Translations under genes and position numbers: made by a program
Notes under the pieces: model-generated
The model's database searches: none
Seen by the model: the letters and a program-made list of their open reading frames with translations, nothing else
What the model was told of the DNA's origin: nothing
Shown: positions 18,136-26,946 of the stretch, one piece after another
Numbering within the stretch: position 1 is the stretch's first letter
Layout: the number at the start of each line of letters is the position of its first letter
Source: Dechloromonas sp. TW-R-39-2
Lineage (GTDB): Bacteria; Pseudomonadota; Gammaproteobacteria; Burkholderiales; Rhodocyclaceae
Assembly (NCBI RefSeq): GCF_016864195.1
Contig: NZ_CP045202.1
Span: 1,085,001 to 1,149,000 of the forward strand
Direction of reading: 5' to 3'
DNA: 64,000 nucleotides

Positions 18136-19577
18136 TGAGTGCGGCCAAGCATTCGCAGGCGATGCATTTCCAGGCTCGGGCCGGAGAGAAGATCAGAAAT
18201 CCGGTGTTGCAGCGAGCGTTGCAAAAAGCCAAGCCGTTGTTTGTCGGCAAGCGGGCCAAGGGGATTGCTGCATTGCCTGAGGATGGGCTGGATTTCGAGG
18301 GGCTGCGTTCGGCTTGTGAAGAGATCCGCAATCGCGTTTTGAGCGATCTCGATGTCTGGCTCGATATTTTCGAAGAGCGGGCCAGGGCCAGTGGTGCCGA
18401 GGTGCTCTGGGCGCGCGACGGTGACGAAATCTGCGATCTGGTGATCGATGTGGCACGTCGCCATGGTGTCACCAAGGCGGCCAAATCGAAGTCAATGCTG
18501 TCGGAAGAGGCGCATCTCAACGAGGCGCTTGCCGCTGCCGGCATCCAGCCGGTCGAAACCGACCTCGGTGAGTACATCATCCAGCTGGCTGGGGAAACGC
18601 CATCGCACATCATCGCTCCGGCGGTGCATAAGACGATCGACGAGGTCGAGGCGCTGTTTGCCAGAGAGCATGGCCGGGCCGAGCAACAACGTACGTCGGC
18701 TGATATCCCGGCCATGACGCGTGAGGCGCGCCAGGTGCTGCGCCAGCATTTTCTCAGCGCCGAGATGGGGATTACCGGCGCCAATTTCCTGATTGCCGAA
18801 ACCGGCTCGGCTTCGCTGGTGACCAACGAGGGCAACGGTCGCATGGTGACGACCTTGCCCAAGGTACATGTCGTGATTACCGGGATCGAGAAGATTGTGC
18901 CGACCCTGGAGGATTTCGCCACCCTGATGCGCCTTTTGCCGCGCTCGGCCACCGGGCAAACCATTTCGAATTATGTTTCGCTGTTGACCGGGACAAAGCA
19001 GCCGGGCGATCAGGATGGGCCGGAAAAGACAGTTTTCATCCTGGTCGATAATGGTCGCGCCAAGCTGCTGGGTTCGGCCTATCAGGAGATGCTGCGCTGT
19101 ATTCGTTGCGGCGCCTGCATGAACCATTGCCCGGTTTATTTTTCGCTGGGTGGGCATGCCTACGGCTGGGTTTATCCCGGCCCGATGGGCTCGGTGCTGA
19201 CGCCGCTATATACCGGCCTCGAAAATGCACTGGATTTGCCGCATGCGTCGACCGGTTGCAATCAGTGTGGCAGCGTCTGTCCGGTGCGCATTCCCTTGCC
19301 CAAATTGATGCATCGCCTGCGCGAGGATCAGGTCGACGGCGGCCTGCGGCCATGGTCTGAAAGCCTGGCCTTGCGCGCCTGGGCTTGGCTGGCCGGCAAG
19401 CCGGCACTGTATCGTTGGGTGATGCGTCGTGCTGCGCGTTACCTGCAATGGCTGGCCGACGACAGCGGCCGTATCCGCATTTTGGGCCTGGCGCCGGGGT
19501 GGACCGCAGGACGCGATCTGACGCCGCCCGATGGTAAGACATTCCACGAACTTTACGCAGCAAGAAAGAGAACCTGA
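18135..19577 (+). CDS. lutB: LutB/YkgF-type iron-sulfur subunit
   Basis: 480 aa. An N-terminal LUD domain (residues about 70-300, with the AETGSASLVTNEGNGRM segment) is followed by two ferredoxin-type clusters: CIRCGACMNHCPVY near 316-329 and CNQCGSVCPV near 373. The C-terminal portion is helical with a tryptophan-rich WAWLAGKPALYRW. It is expected to be the electron-carrying partner in lactate or 2-hydroxyacid oxidation. The start overlaps the lutA stop by one base; the next gene begins two bases after its stop. Confidence 0.9.
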   Translation: MSAAKHSQAMHFQARAGEKIRNPVLQRALQKAKPLFVGKRAKGIAALPEDGLDFEGLRSACEEIRNRVLSDLDVWLDIFEERARASGAEVLWARDGDEICDLVIDVARRHGVTKAAKSKSMLSEEAHLNEALAAAGIQPVETDLGEYIIQLAGETPSHIIAPAVHKTIDEVEALFAREHGRAEQQRTSADIPAMTREARQVLRQHFLSAEMGITGANFLIAETGSASLVTNEGNGRMVTTLPKVHVVITGIEKIVPTLEDFATLMRLLPRSATGQTISNYVSLLTGTKQPGDQDGPEKTVFILVDNGRAKLLGSAYQEMLRCIRCGACMNHCPVYFSLGGHAYGWVYPGPMGSVLTPLYTGLENALDLPHASTGCNQCGSVCPVRIPLPKLMHRLREDQVDGGLRPWSESLALRAWAWLAGKPALYRWVMRRAARYLQWLADDSGRIRILGLAPGWTAGRDLTPPDGKTFHELYAARKRT

Positions 19578-19579
19578 AC

Positions 19580-20278
19580 ATGGATTTTTCTCCCGAAGGC
19601 CCGAAGGCCATTCCCTTGTGGATCAACGGTCACGCATTCCTGACCGCCGGCGACCGCTTTTATGAAGTCAGCAATCCGGCGACCGGCGAAGCTATCCGCC
19701 GGGTGCCGCTGTCCGGCGCAGCCGAAGCCGCCGAAGCTGCAGGAGCGGCGCTTGCAGCGCAGTCGGTCTGGGCCGACATGGGGCTGCAGGCACGGCGGGT
19801 TTGCCTGGCCAGGCTGGCCGACGAACTCGATCGTTACAGCGGGCACTTTGCCAAGCTTCTGCTCGCCGAATCGGGTCTGGATGAAGCGGCGGCAAGTGCT
19901 GAAGTCGTTGCTGCGGTCGACGCCTTGCGCGGGGCCAGTGTGGGCGAGACCGGCGTGATCGGGCTGGTGCTCGATGCGACGCAGCCGCTGGCCAACTTTG
20001 CCCGAGTTGCTGCGCCGGCACTGATGGCCGGTGCAACCATTGTCGTCAAGCCAAGCCCGAAAGCGCCCTCGGCCATTTTTGCCTTGTGCGAACTGTCGTC
20101 TCGCGCCGAATGGCCGGCCGGCGTTCTCAACCTGGTGCATGGCGATACGGCAGCCATTGAAGGGCTGTGCGCCTCGACGGTCGATCGCCTGGTCTATGTC
20201 GGCCACGCCGCCCTGGGCGAGCAGATTGCGACGATTGCGGCCGCCGCCGGCAAGACCTTCTGCGCCCAGGCCGACTGA
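19580..20278 (+). CDS. Half-length aldehyde dehydrogenase-like protein (NAD-binding half only)
   Basis: 232 aa, while aldehyde dehydrogenases are usually near 480. It matches only the N-terminal coenzyme-binding half: SNPATGEAIRRVP near the start, LMAGATIVVKPSPKAP as the VxKPS segment, WPAGVLNLVHGD, and VYVGHAALGEQIA in place of FTGS. It stops where ELGG would begin, so the catalytic Glu and Cys are absent. The frame is uninterrupted and its TGA overlaps the next ATG, which argues against decay. It lies between lutB and a 2-hydroxyacid dehydrogenase. Its role is unknown; it cannot be an ordinary aldehyde dehydrogenase. Confidence 0.85.
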   Translation: MDFSPEGPKAIPLWINGHAFLTAGDRFYEVSNPATGEAIRRVPLSGAAEAAEAAGAALAAQSVWADMGLQARRVCLARLADELDRYSGHFAKLLLAESGLDEAAASAEVVAAVDALRGASVGETGVIGLVLDATQPLANFARVAAPALMAGATIVVKPSPKAPSAIFALCELSSRAEWPAGVLNLVHGDTAAIEGLCASTVDRLVYVGHAALGEQIATIAAAAGKTFCAQAD

Positions 20279-21234
20279 TGCAGCGCATCGTTTACCTCGA
20301 TCGTGCTTCGATCCCGGTCGAGGTTTTTCGTCCGGCCTTCAACTGCGACTGGGTTGAGTATCCGAAAACGGCGGCAGCGGATGTCGTTGCGCGTCTGGCC
20401 GGGGCAACGATAGCCATCACGAACAAGGTGCCGATCGATGCTGCTGCGGTCGACGCGCTGCCTGAGCTGAAAATGATCGCTGTCGCGGCCACCGGGGCCA
20501 ATCATATCGATCTGGATGCCTGCCGGCGTCGTGGCATCGTTGTTTCGAACATTCGCGGTTATGCCGAACACACGGTACCGGAGCATGTTTTTGCGCTGCT
20601 CCTGGCCTTGTCGCGCAATCTCCTGGCCTGGCGCGCGACGCTGCAGGCCGGTGCCTGGCAGCAGTCCGAACAGTTCTGCCTGTTCAATCATCCGATCCAG
20701 GATTTGCATGGTGCAACACTAGGTCTGGTCGGCAGTGGCAGTCTGGGCAACGGTGTCGCCCGTTTGGCCGAAGCTTTCGGCATGCGTGTCCTGCGGGCCG
20801 AGCGCAAAGGGGCGATACAGGTGCGCCCCGGTTATACCGCCTTCGCCACAGTGCTGGCCGAGGCCGATGCGCTTTCGCTGCACTGCCCGTTAACGGCGGA
20901 AACAAGCAGTTTGATTGCGGCTGCCGAGCTGCAGGCGATGAAATCTTCGGCCATCTTGATCAATACCGCGCGCGGCGGGCTGGTCGATGAAGCTGCCCTG
21001 ATTCAGGCTTTGCGTGAAGGCTGGATTGCCGGTGCCGGGTTTGATGTGGTGACGGCCGAACCGCCGCCAGTCGGGCATCCAATGCTGTTTCCCGAATTGC
21101 TGGCTTTGCCCAATTTCATGTTGACGCCGCATGTCGCCTGGTCGAGTCAGCCGGCGATGCGGGCGCTGGCTGATCAGTTGATTGCCAATATTGAAGCTTT
21201 TGTTGCGGGCCAGCCGCAAAACCAGCTCGTATGA
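20278..21234 (+). CDS. D-isomer-specific 2-hydroxyacid dehydrogenase (hydroxypyruvate/glycerate type)
   Basis: 318 aa NAD(P)-dependent dehydrogenase. The Rossmann loop is LGLVGSGSLGNGVARLAE. The catalytic Arg is in INTARGGLVDE, the Glu in DVVTAEPPP and the His in LTPHVAWSS. It most resembles glycerate/hydroxypyruvate reductases; lactate is possible given the operon. The ATG at 20278 overlaps the previous stop (TGATG), and the stop overlaps lutC by ATGA. Placed inside a lut cluster it could interconvert a D-hydroxyacid and a keto acid; this is inference. Confidence 0.88.
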   Translation: MQRIVYLDRASIPVEVFRPAFNCDWVEYPKTAAADVVARLAGATIAITNKVPIDAAAVDALPELKMIAVAATGANHIDLDACRRRGIVVSNIRGYAEHTVPEHVFALLLALSRNLLAWRATLQAGAWQQSEQFCLFNHPIQDLHGATLGLVGSGSLGNGVARLAEAFGMRVLRAERKGAIQVRPGYTAFATVLAEADALSLHCPLTAETSSLIAAAELQAMKSSAILINTARGGLVDEAALIQALREGWIAGAGFDVVTAEPPPVGHPMLFPELLALPNFMLTPHVAWSSQPAMRALADQLIANIEAFVAGQPQNQLV

Positions 21235-21881
21235 GCGCCCGCGACGAAATTCTCGAACGCGTTCGGGCCGGTGTCGGCAAGCCCGATTTTGCTGAGCGCC
21301 GTGCCGCTGCCGAGGCGCGCCTGAGCAATCCGGTGCGAGGTCCGCAGCCGGTGGTCGGCGATCAGCTGGCCAGCCGTTTTCGGGCTCGAGCCGAAAGCCT
21401 GTCGAGCACTGTTGGGCAGGTTGCTGCGCTGGCTGATGTGCCGGCGGCGGTGGCCGCGTTCTTGCACGCCGGGCAGCTTGGCTGCGCGGCCGTGGCGACC
21501 GATGATGTGGCTGCGCTCGAATGGGCCGGGGCTGGGCTGGACGTTGTCGCCCGTGCTGCGGTCGACGCCGATCCGGTTGGAATTTCCGGCTGTTTTTGTG
21601 CAATTGCCGAAACCGGAACACTGATGCTGTTATCCAGCCCAGGGACGCCGGCAACGGTCAGCCTGCTGCCGGAAACGCACATTGCCCTGGTCTCGGTCGG
21701 GCGCATCGTTGCGACGATGGAGGATGCCTTTGCGTTGTTGCGCCGGGAGTCCGCCGGTATGCCGCGTGCGATCAATTTCATCTCAGGGCCGTCACGGACC
21801 GGAGATATCGAACAAACCATCGTACTCGGCGCGCATGGCCCATGCCGGGTACATCTGATTCTTGTAGAGGAAACACCATGA
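21231..21881 (+). CDS. lutC: LutC/YkgG-type LUD-domain subunit
   Basis: 216 aa LUD-domain protein. Visible family features are CAIAETGTLMLLSSPGTP, LLPETHIALV and the C-terminal FISGPSRTGDIEQTIVLGAHGP. It is the third subunit of the LutABC system; its separation from lutB by two dehydrogenase genes is unlike the compact lutABC order. It overlaps the upstream gene (ATGA) and the downstream S4 gene (ATGA), so the operon looks fully coupled. Confidence 0.88.
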   Translation: MSARDEILERVRAGVGKPDFAERRAAAEARLSNPVRGPQPVVGDQLASRFRARAESLSSTVGQVAALADVPAAVAAFLHAGQLGCAAVATDDVAALEWAGAGLDVVARAAVDADPVGISGCFCAIAETGTLMLLSSPGTPATVSLLPETHIALVSVGRIVATMEDAFALLRRESAGMPRAINFISGPSRTGDIEQTIVLGAHGPCRVHLILVEETP

Positions 21882-22093
21882 GCGCCACTTTTGCCGTCCG
21901 CGGCGAATACATCCAGCTTGATCAATTGCTCAAGGCGACCGGCATGTGCGAGTCGGGCGGTGCCGCCCATGCGGCGATTGCCGAAGGACTGGTTGAAGTG
22001 GATGGTGCGGTCGACAGTCGAAAACGGGCCAAATTGCGTCCCGGTCAGACCGTCTGTTTTGCCGGTGAAAGCGTCGTCCTGGTGGCTGAGTAA
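21878..22093 (+). CDS. Small S4-domain RNA-binding protein (YbcJ-like)
   Basis: 71 aa, almost entirely one S4 fold: LDQLLKATGMCESGGAAHAAI, then GLVEVDGAVDSRKRAKLRPGQ and VCFAGESVVLV. It resembles the YbcJ family of stand-alone RNA-binding proteins. GAGGAAAC precedes the ATG, which overlaps the lutC stop. It is the last gene of the lut operon. No metabolic role is evident; it may simply share the transcript. Confidence 0.85.
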   Translation: MSATFAVRGEYIQLDQLLKATGMCESGGAAHAAIAEGLVEVDGAVDSRKRAKLRPGQTVCFAGESVVLVAE

Positions 22094-22109
22094 CTTTTGT
22101 CTGCAAAGC

Positions 22110-22134
22110 GCGACAGGTCCCACGGGCCTGTCGC
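22110..22134. other. Inverted repeat between convergent S4 gene and GGDEF-EAL gene
   Basis: GCGACAGG (22110-22117) pairs with CCTGTCGC (22127-22134) around a 9-nt loop. It fills the 41-bp gap between two convergent genes and could terminate either, but there is no clear T-run on either side. Confidence 0.3.
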
Positions 22135-25100
22135 TCAGTGGCTGTTCTGTGACCAGCTGGCCGGTTGTTTCCAGTCGGCGATCCAGCCGGCGAGCGCCTG
22201 CATCGGCATCGGACGGGCGATGCCGTAGCCTTGTGCCAATTGGCAACCCAGCTTGAGCAGTGCGTCGCCGTGCTCGATGGTTTCGACGCCTTCGGCAATC
22301 ACGGTTCGATTGAAGGCTTCGGCGAGGCCGATTACCCCTTTGACGATTGCCAGGTTTTCCTGATCGTGCAGCATGTTGCGCACGAAGGACTGGTCGATTT
22401 TCAGCGTGTTGGCCGGCAGATGCTTGAGGTAGAGCAGCGAAGAGTAGCCGGTGCCGAAATCGTCCAGGGCAAATGAGACGCCCATGCGCCGGCAGGCCGC
22501 GATAACTTCGGCGACGTGCTCGGTATCGTGCAAAGCGGCGGTTTCGAGAATTTCGAGTTCAATCAGGTGGGCCGGCAGGTCCGGGTAGGCCGATATTTGT
22601 CCGGCCAGGCGCTGGGCAAAATCCGGCAACTGCAGGTGGCGCGGCGAGATGTTGATGCTGACGCTCAATTCGATGCCTTGCGCAAGCCAATCGTTCAGGT
22701 CGCGCAGCGCCTGGTCGATGACCCATTCGCCAAGGGCGATCGACAGGTCGGTGCCTTCGATGCCTGGCAGGAAATTGCCCGGCATGACCAGCCCCTTTTC
22801 CGGATGATGCCAACGGATCAGTGCTTCGGCACCAACAACAAGGCCGTGCCGCATATCGACCTTGGGCTGGTAGTGCAGTTCGAACTCACGTTGGAGCAGG
22901 GCTTGTCCCAGGCGGTCGATGGCTGAACGTTCGGCCCGTGCGGCCAGGTCTTTTTGCGGGTCGAACATGAAATAGCGATTGCCGCCGCTTTGCTTGGCGA
23001 TGTACATCGCCTGATCGGCGTGGCGCAGCAGCAAATCGGGGTCTGCGCCATCGTCAGGGTAGATCGTGATCCCGATGCTGGCTGAAATGCGCGCTATTTC
23101 GTCATTCAGGATGTAGGGCTGGCTGGTACTGAAAATGATGCGGCGCATCGCTTCGATGCATTCATCGATGCTGCCGAGCTCATTGAGCAGAATGACAAAT
23201 TCGTCGCCTCCGAGCCGAGCCAGGGTGTCGGTCTGGCGTAGTTCTGTTCGCATCCGGTTGGAGAACTCGATCAGTAGCTGGTCGCCGGCAGCGTGTCCGA
23301 GTTTGTCGTTGACCTGTTTGAAACCATCGAGATCAAGCAGGCCGACGGCCAGCAGATGCTTGTTGCGTTGGGCCTGGGCAATCGACATGTGCAGTCGGTC
23401 ACTGAGCAGCGTGCGATTCGGCAGGCCGGTCAGTGGGTCGTAGTGCGCCAGGTGTTCGAGCCGTTGCTCGTGTTCCTTCTGGATCGTGATGTCGGCAAAG
23501 ATGCCGACATAGTTGTTAAGCGAACCATCCGGGCCGAAGACGGCGGAAATGGTCAGTAATTCGGCATACAACTCACCGCCCTTTTTCCTGTTCCAGACTT
23601 CGCCTTGCCAATAGCCGTTGGCATTCAGCTCGCTCCACATCGTCCGGTAAAACTCGACATTCTGGTGCGGTGACTTGAGCATGCTCGGGCTGTGGCCAAT
23701 GACATCGCTGCGGCTGTAGCCGGTGATGGCGCAGAAGGCTTCATTGACGTTGATGATCACATTGTTGGCATCGGTGATCATGATGCCTTCGTGGGTGTGC
23801 GAGAAGACGCTGGCAACGAGACGCAGTTGTTCCGCCGCCTGATGGCGTTCGGAAACATCGAAGCAGGTGCCGAGGTAGCCGATGAATTGCCCGTTAACGT
23901 CATGGAAGGGGCGTCCGATGTCGGTGATCCAGCGGTATTCGCCATCGTGACGGCGCAGGCGGTATTCCATCGAAAAATTCTGGCGATGATGAAATGCGCC
24001 AAGGTAAATGTCGATGCAGCGCTGCAGATCATCCGGGTGAACGCCCTCGGCCCAGCCGTCGCCCATTTCCTGCTCCATCGTCCGGCCGGTAAATTCCAGC
24101 CAGGTGCGGTTGAAGTAGTCGCATTTCGCATCCAGCCCGGCTCGCCAGATGAGGGCGGGGAAGCTCTCCAGAACGGATAGGTAAAAATCGCGCGATGCGG
24201 CCAGTTGCCGTTCGCTGCGAGCCAGTTCGGCGGTGCGTTCGAGTACGCGGTTTTCCAGCCCATCCCTGGCCTGGCGCAGGTCGGCATCGGCTTTTTCCCA
24301 GCGCCGTGTTGCAATCGTGGCGACGGTCAGTCCTATACCGCCGGTCAGCAGCAGGATCAGCGCAACCATCAGGACGCTGTTGCGAACCGCATCGGCATGT
24401 TCGGCGATGACGCTGTCGAGGCGGCGTTGCAGGAGCAGGCTCCAGCCGCGGTCGAGGTGTTCGACGAAACTCAGCCATTCGACGCCATTTTCGTCGGTCC
24501 AGCGACTGAAATGGTTCTCGCCTGGTCTTTCCTCGGCGAGCGACAGCATCGGGTGCCGGTAGCGGACCAACTGGCTTTCAGGGCCGACCTGGTTGGTATC
24601 CGTGTGAGCGATCAGTTTGCCCTGGCGGTCGATCAGCAGGCCGACATCGAAGGGAGCGATTTGCTCCGGGCTGACCAGCGCCGACAGTTTGTTGAGCAGG
24701 ACGACGGCACCGAGGTGGGCATAAATTTCTCCCTGGGCGTCGAGCAAGGGAATGTCGACCACGACGGCCATCTTGCCGTCGGCGCCGATCAGGCTATCGG
24801 AAATGGCCGGTTGTTTCGTTTGTTGCGCTTCCTGAAAGTAGGCGCGATCGGATAAGTTGTATTTTTTCAGCGATTTTTGCACGCTGAACGGGTGCGATAG
24901 GTAGTGATCGCCGTTAGGCAGCAAAATGAAAACAGCCGAAATGCCCCGGCTGTTCTTGAGCAGAATATCGAGTGTCTTGCGTTTGTCGGCTTCCAGGTAG
25001 GGCGGGATACCGTTGAGTGTGCGATCGATGCGGTCGACTGACTCAAGATGGGCAAATTGCCGGAGCTGTGCCGTATAGCCAAGCACGGCGCGGGCTTCAT

Positions 25101-25272
25101 CGATCTTGTCCTGCATCGCCTCGGCAATGGCGTGAACCAGTGCCTTGTGCTCGATTGGCCAGCGTTCGACCGCCAGTTTCCGGTGCGAATGCTCAAGAAA
25201 AATGGCAATCGTGATCAGCGCGATAAGCGCAGGCAATACGAACGAAAGCAGAATTTTCTGCTTTTGTGTCAT
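22135..25272 (-). CDS. dCache-PAS-PAS-GGDEF-EAL cyclic di-GMP signalling protein
   Basis: 1045 aa. TM1 is at about 7-27, a periplasmic double-Cache-like sensor extends to about 300, and TM2 is at about 305-325. Two PAS domains with PAC segments follow, then GGDEF and EAL. The GGDEF motif is intact (RLGGDEFVIL) and preceded by an inhibitory-site RQTD five residues upstream. The EAL side keeps AEALIRW, NISPRHLQ, DDFGTGYSSL, KIDQSFV, EGVET and QGYGIARP, so both synthesis and breakdown of c-di-GMP are possible. ATG 25272 has GGAGG just upstream. The ligand is unknown. Confidence 0.9.
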   Translation of the reverse strand: MTQKQKILLSFVLPALIALITIAIFLEHSHRKLAVERWPIEHKALVHAIAEAMQDKIDEARAVLGYTAQLRQFAHLESVDRIDRTLNGIPPYLEADKRKTLDILLKNSRGISAVFILLPNGDHYLSHPFSVQKSLKKYNLSDRAYFQEAQQTKQPAISDSLIGADGKMAVVVDIPLLDAQGEIYAHLGAVVLLNKLSALVSPEQIAPFDVGLLIDRQGKLIAHTDTNQVGPESQLVRYRHPMLSLAEERPGENHFSRWTDENGVEWLSFVEHLDRGWSLLLQRRLDSVIAEHADAVRNSVLMVALILLLTGGIGLTVATIATRRWEKADADLRQARDGLENRVLERTAELARSERQLAASRDFYLSVLESFPALIWRAGLDAKCDYFNRTWLEFTGRTMEQEMGDGWAEGVHPDDLQRCIDIYLGAFHHRQNFSMEYRLRRHDGEYRWITDIGRPFHDVNGQFIGYLGTCFDVSERHQAAEQLRLVASVFSHTHEGIMITDANNVIINVNEAFCAITGYSRSDVIGHSPSMLKSPHQNVEFYRTMWSELNANGYWQGEVWNRKKGGELYAELLTISAVFGPDGSLNNYVGIFADITIQKEHEQRLEHLAHYDPLTGLPNRTLLSDRLHMSIAQAQRNKHLLAVGLLDLDGFKQVNDKLGHAAGDQLLIEFSNRMRTELRQTDTLARLGGDEFVILLNELGSIDECIEAMRRIIFSTSQPYILNDEIARISASIGITIYPDDGADPDLLLRHADQAMYIAKQSGGNRYFMFDPQKDLAARAERSAIDRLGQALLQREFELHYQPKVDMRHGLVVGAEALIRWHHPEKGLVMPGNFLPGIEGTDLSIALGEWVIDQALRDLNDWLAQGIELSVSINISPRHLQLPDFAQRLAGQISAYPDLPAHLIELEILETAALHDTEHVAEVIAACRRMGVSFALDDFGTGYSSLLYLKHLPANTLKIDQSFVRNMLHDQENLAIVKGVIGLAEAFNRTVIAEGVETIEHGDALLKLGCQLAQGYGIARPMPMQALAGWIADWKQPASWSQNSH

Positions 25273-25523
25273 CAATCCTCCGGGTGTGGTCGGTAATATT
25301 TTTTTACCTTGTGGAGGAAATGATAAATCAATTCACTGCTTCTTGTTTTGATGTGCCCTAGGCTTTTGAGACACTGTGTCTTTGGTGTGCGTTTGGATTT
25401 GTATTGGTCTTGTAAATATTCATCAAGCAAGGCTTTGGCTTGTTTTTGAGTCGCATTGTTTCGGCGGAGTGGTTTTTGGTGAATAAAAAAGGGCGGGAGA
25501 TAAAACTCCCACCCTTTTTTCAT
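25272..25523 (-). CDS. Possible small protein upstream of the GGDEF-EAL gene (uncertain)
   Basis: An 83-codon open frame rich in Lys, Gln and Tyr. Its TGA overlaps the ATG of the GGDEF-EAL gene (TGATG), and the segment around ATQKQAKALLDEYLQ looks protein-like. Against it: the only ATG lies inside the ccoG terminator stem, it has no ribosome binding site, and the region is AT-rich as non-coding DNA often is. A shorter form from an internal TTG is possible. Not recognised. Confidence 0.22.
   Translation of the reverse strand: MKKGWEFYLPPFFIHQKPLRRNNATQKQAKALLDEYLQDQYKSKRTPKTQCLKSLGHIKTRSSELIYHFLHKVKKYYRPHPED
25485..25520 (-). terminator. Strong terminator downstream of ccoG
   Basis: Stem AAAAAAGGGCGGGAG / CTCCCACCCTTTTTT (25485-25499 with 25506-25520, one mismatch), 6-nt loop, with T-runs on both strands. 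It lies directly after the ccoG stop at 25534. Confidence 0.85.
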
Positions 25524-25533
25524 CGCTTATTGC

Positions 25534-26946
25534 TCAAGGTAGCATGAACGATGCTTTTTCCCTGACGCGAATGTCCTTGTCTTCCTGCGCCACGATCTCG
25601 AAGTGAATCTGGTTGGCGCCCTTCTTGCCAGCCTCCGGCGCGGTGCGAACGACGGTCATGAAGGATTGCAATGTCGCGGCGGGTACTTCGACTTCATTGG
25701 CGCCATCGATTTCGATCTCAGGGAGGCCGTCGACCGTAACTTTGTAGCGATGCGCCTGTTCTTCTGTATTCATGATCTGCAATGTGAATACATTCTCGAT
25801 GCGGCCGTCGTCCGCTTCGCGGGCGAGACTTGAGCGGTCGCGGATAATGTCGACCTTGAGTGGGATACGGTGCACCAGGAACCAGGCGCTCAAGCCGGTG
25901 ATCAGTGCCAGGATGGCGGTGTACAGCAGGATGCGCGGGCGGATGATGTGGCTGAAAATATCCTTGCGCGTCATGTGCTTGGCCATGGCGTTTTCAGTCG
26001 AATAGCGAACCAGGCCACGCGGCAGGCCGACTTTGTCCATCACCTGGTCACAAACGTCGATACAGGCGGCGCACCCGATGCACTCGTATTGCAGGCCGTT
26101 GCGGATGTCGATGCCGGTTGGGCAGACGACAACGCACTGGCCGCAATCGACGCAATCACCCAGTCCGGCAGCCTTGGCGTCGACGCCTTTCTTGCGTGCG
26201 CCACGGGTTTCGCCGCGCTCCGGGTCGTAGGTGATGATCAGCGTGTCCGGGTCGAACATCACGCTCTGGAAGCGGGCGTAGGGGCACATGTGCTTGCAGA
26301 CCTGCTCGCGCATGAAACCGGCCATCAGGTAGGTGAAGCCGCCGTAGAAAAAGATCCAGAAAGTCTCCCATGGCCCGAGGTTCCAGGTCATGAACGATTC
26401 GGTCAGTTCCTTGACTGGCGTGAAGTAGCCAACCAGGGTGAAGCCGGTGATCAATGAAAAAAGTAGCCACAACCCGTGCTTGGTGATGCGCAGGCGCAGT
26501 TTGCGGGCATCCATCGGGGCCTTGTCGAGCTTCAGGCGGGCATTGCGGTCGCCTTCGACCCAGTTTTCGATCCACATGAAAATCTGGGTGTAGACCGTCT
26601 GTGGACAGGCATAGCCGCAAAACAGGCGTCCGGCAATGGCGGTGACCAGGAACAGGGCATAAGCCGAAACGATCAGCAGGGCAGCCAGGTAAATCACATC
26701 CTGTGGCCAGAAAACCATGCCGAAGATGTAGAACTTGCGTTCAACCATGTGCAGCAGGATGGCCTGGCGACCATTCCATTCAAGCCACAGGCCGCCGTAG
26801 AAAAGAATCTGGGTGAACAGGACAAGGGCGATCCGCCAGTTGTCGAAATAGCCTCGGACTCCCTTGGCCTGGATTTTTTTGCGCTTTTCGTAGAACGAGA
26901 CTTTTACGGGCGTCTCGGGGGTGGGGCTGACTGGGGGCTGGCTCAT
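25534..26946 (-). CDS. ccoG: CcoG/FixG/RdxA, cytochrome c oxidase accessory protein
   Basis: 470 aa membrane iron-sulfur protein needed for cbb3 oxidase maturation (copper handling) in related bacteria. About five membrane helices surround CGYACPQTVY near 113. Two ferredoxin motifs follow: CVDCGQCVVVCPTG and CIGCAACIDVCDQV. A C-terminal Ig-like periplasmic domain covers about 350-470. The start is ATG 26946 (MSQPPVSPTPE) with AGAGGA upstream; the open frame continues upstream without a ribosome binding site. No ccoNOPQ genes are in the window. Confidence 0.93.
   Translation of the reverse strand: MSQPPVSPTPETPVKVSFYEKRKKIQAKGVRGYFDNWRIALVLFTQILFYGGLWLEWNGRQAILLHMVERKFYIFGMVFWPQDVIYLAALLIVSAYALFLVTAIAGRLFCGYACPQTVYTQIFMWIENWVEGDRNARLKLDKAPMDARKLRLRITKHGLWLLFSLITGFTLVGYFTPVKELTESFMTWNLGPWETFWIFFYGGFTYLMAGFMREQVCKHMCPYARFQSVMFDPDTLIITYDPERGETRGARKKGVDAKAAGLGDCVDCGQCVVVCPTGIDIRNGLQYECIGCAACIDVCDQVMDKVGLPRGLVRYSTENAMAKHMTRKDIFSHIIRPRILLYTAILALITGLSAWFLVHRIPLKVDIIRDRSSLAREADDGRIENVFTLQIMNTEEQAHRYKVTVDGLPEIEIDGANEVEVPAATLQSFMTVVRTAPEAGKKGANQIHFEIVAQEDKDIRVREKASFMLP

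Noticed and set aside
19580..20278. Calling the aldehyde dehydrogenase half a pseudogene
   Set aside because: The frame is uninterrupted, codon use matches neighbours and the stop overlaps the next start. No catalytic-half remnant is seen downstream, so decay is not supported.
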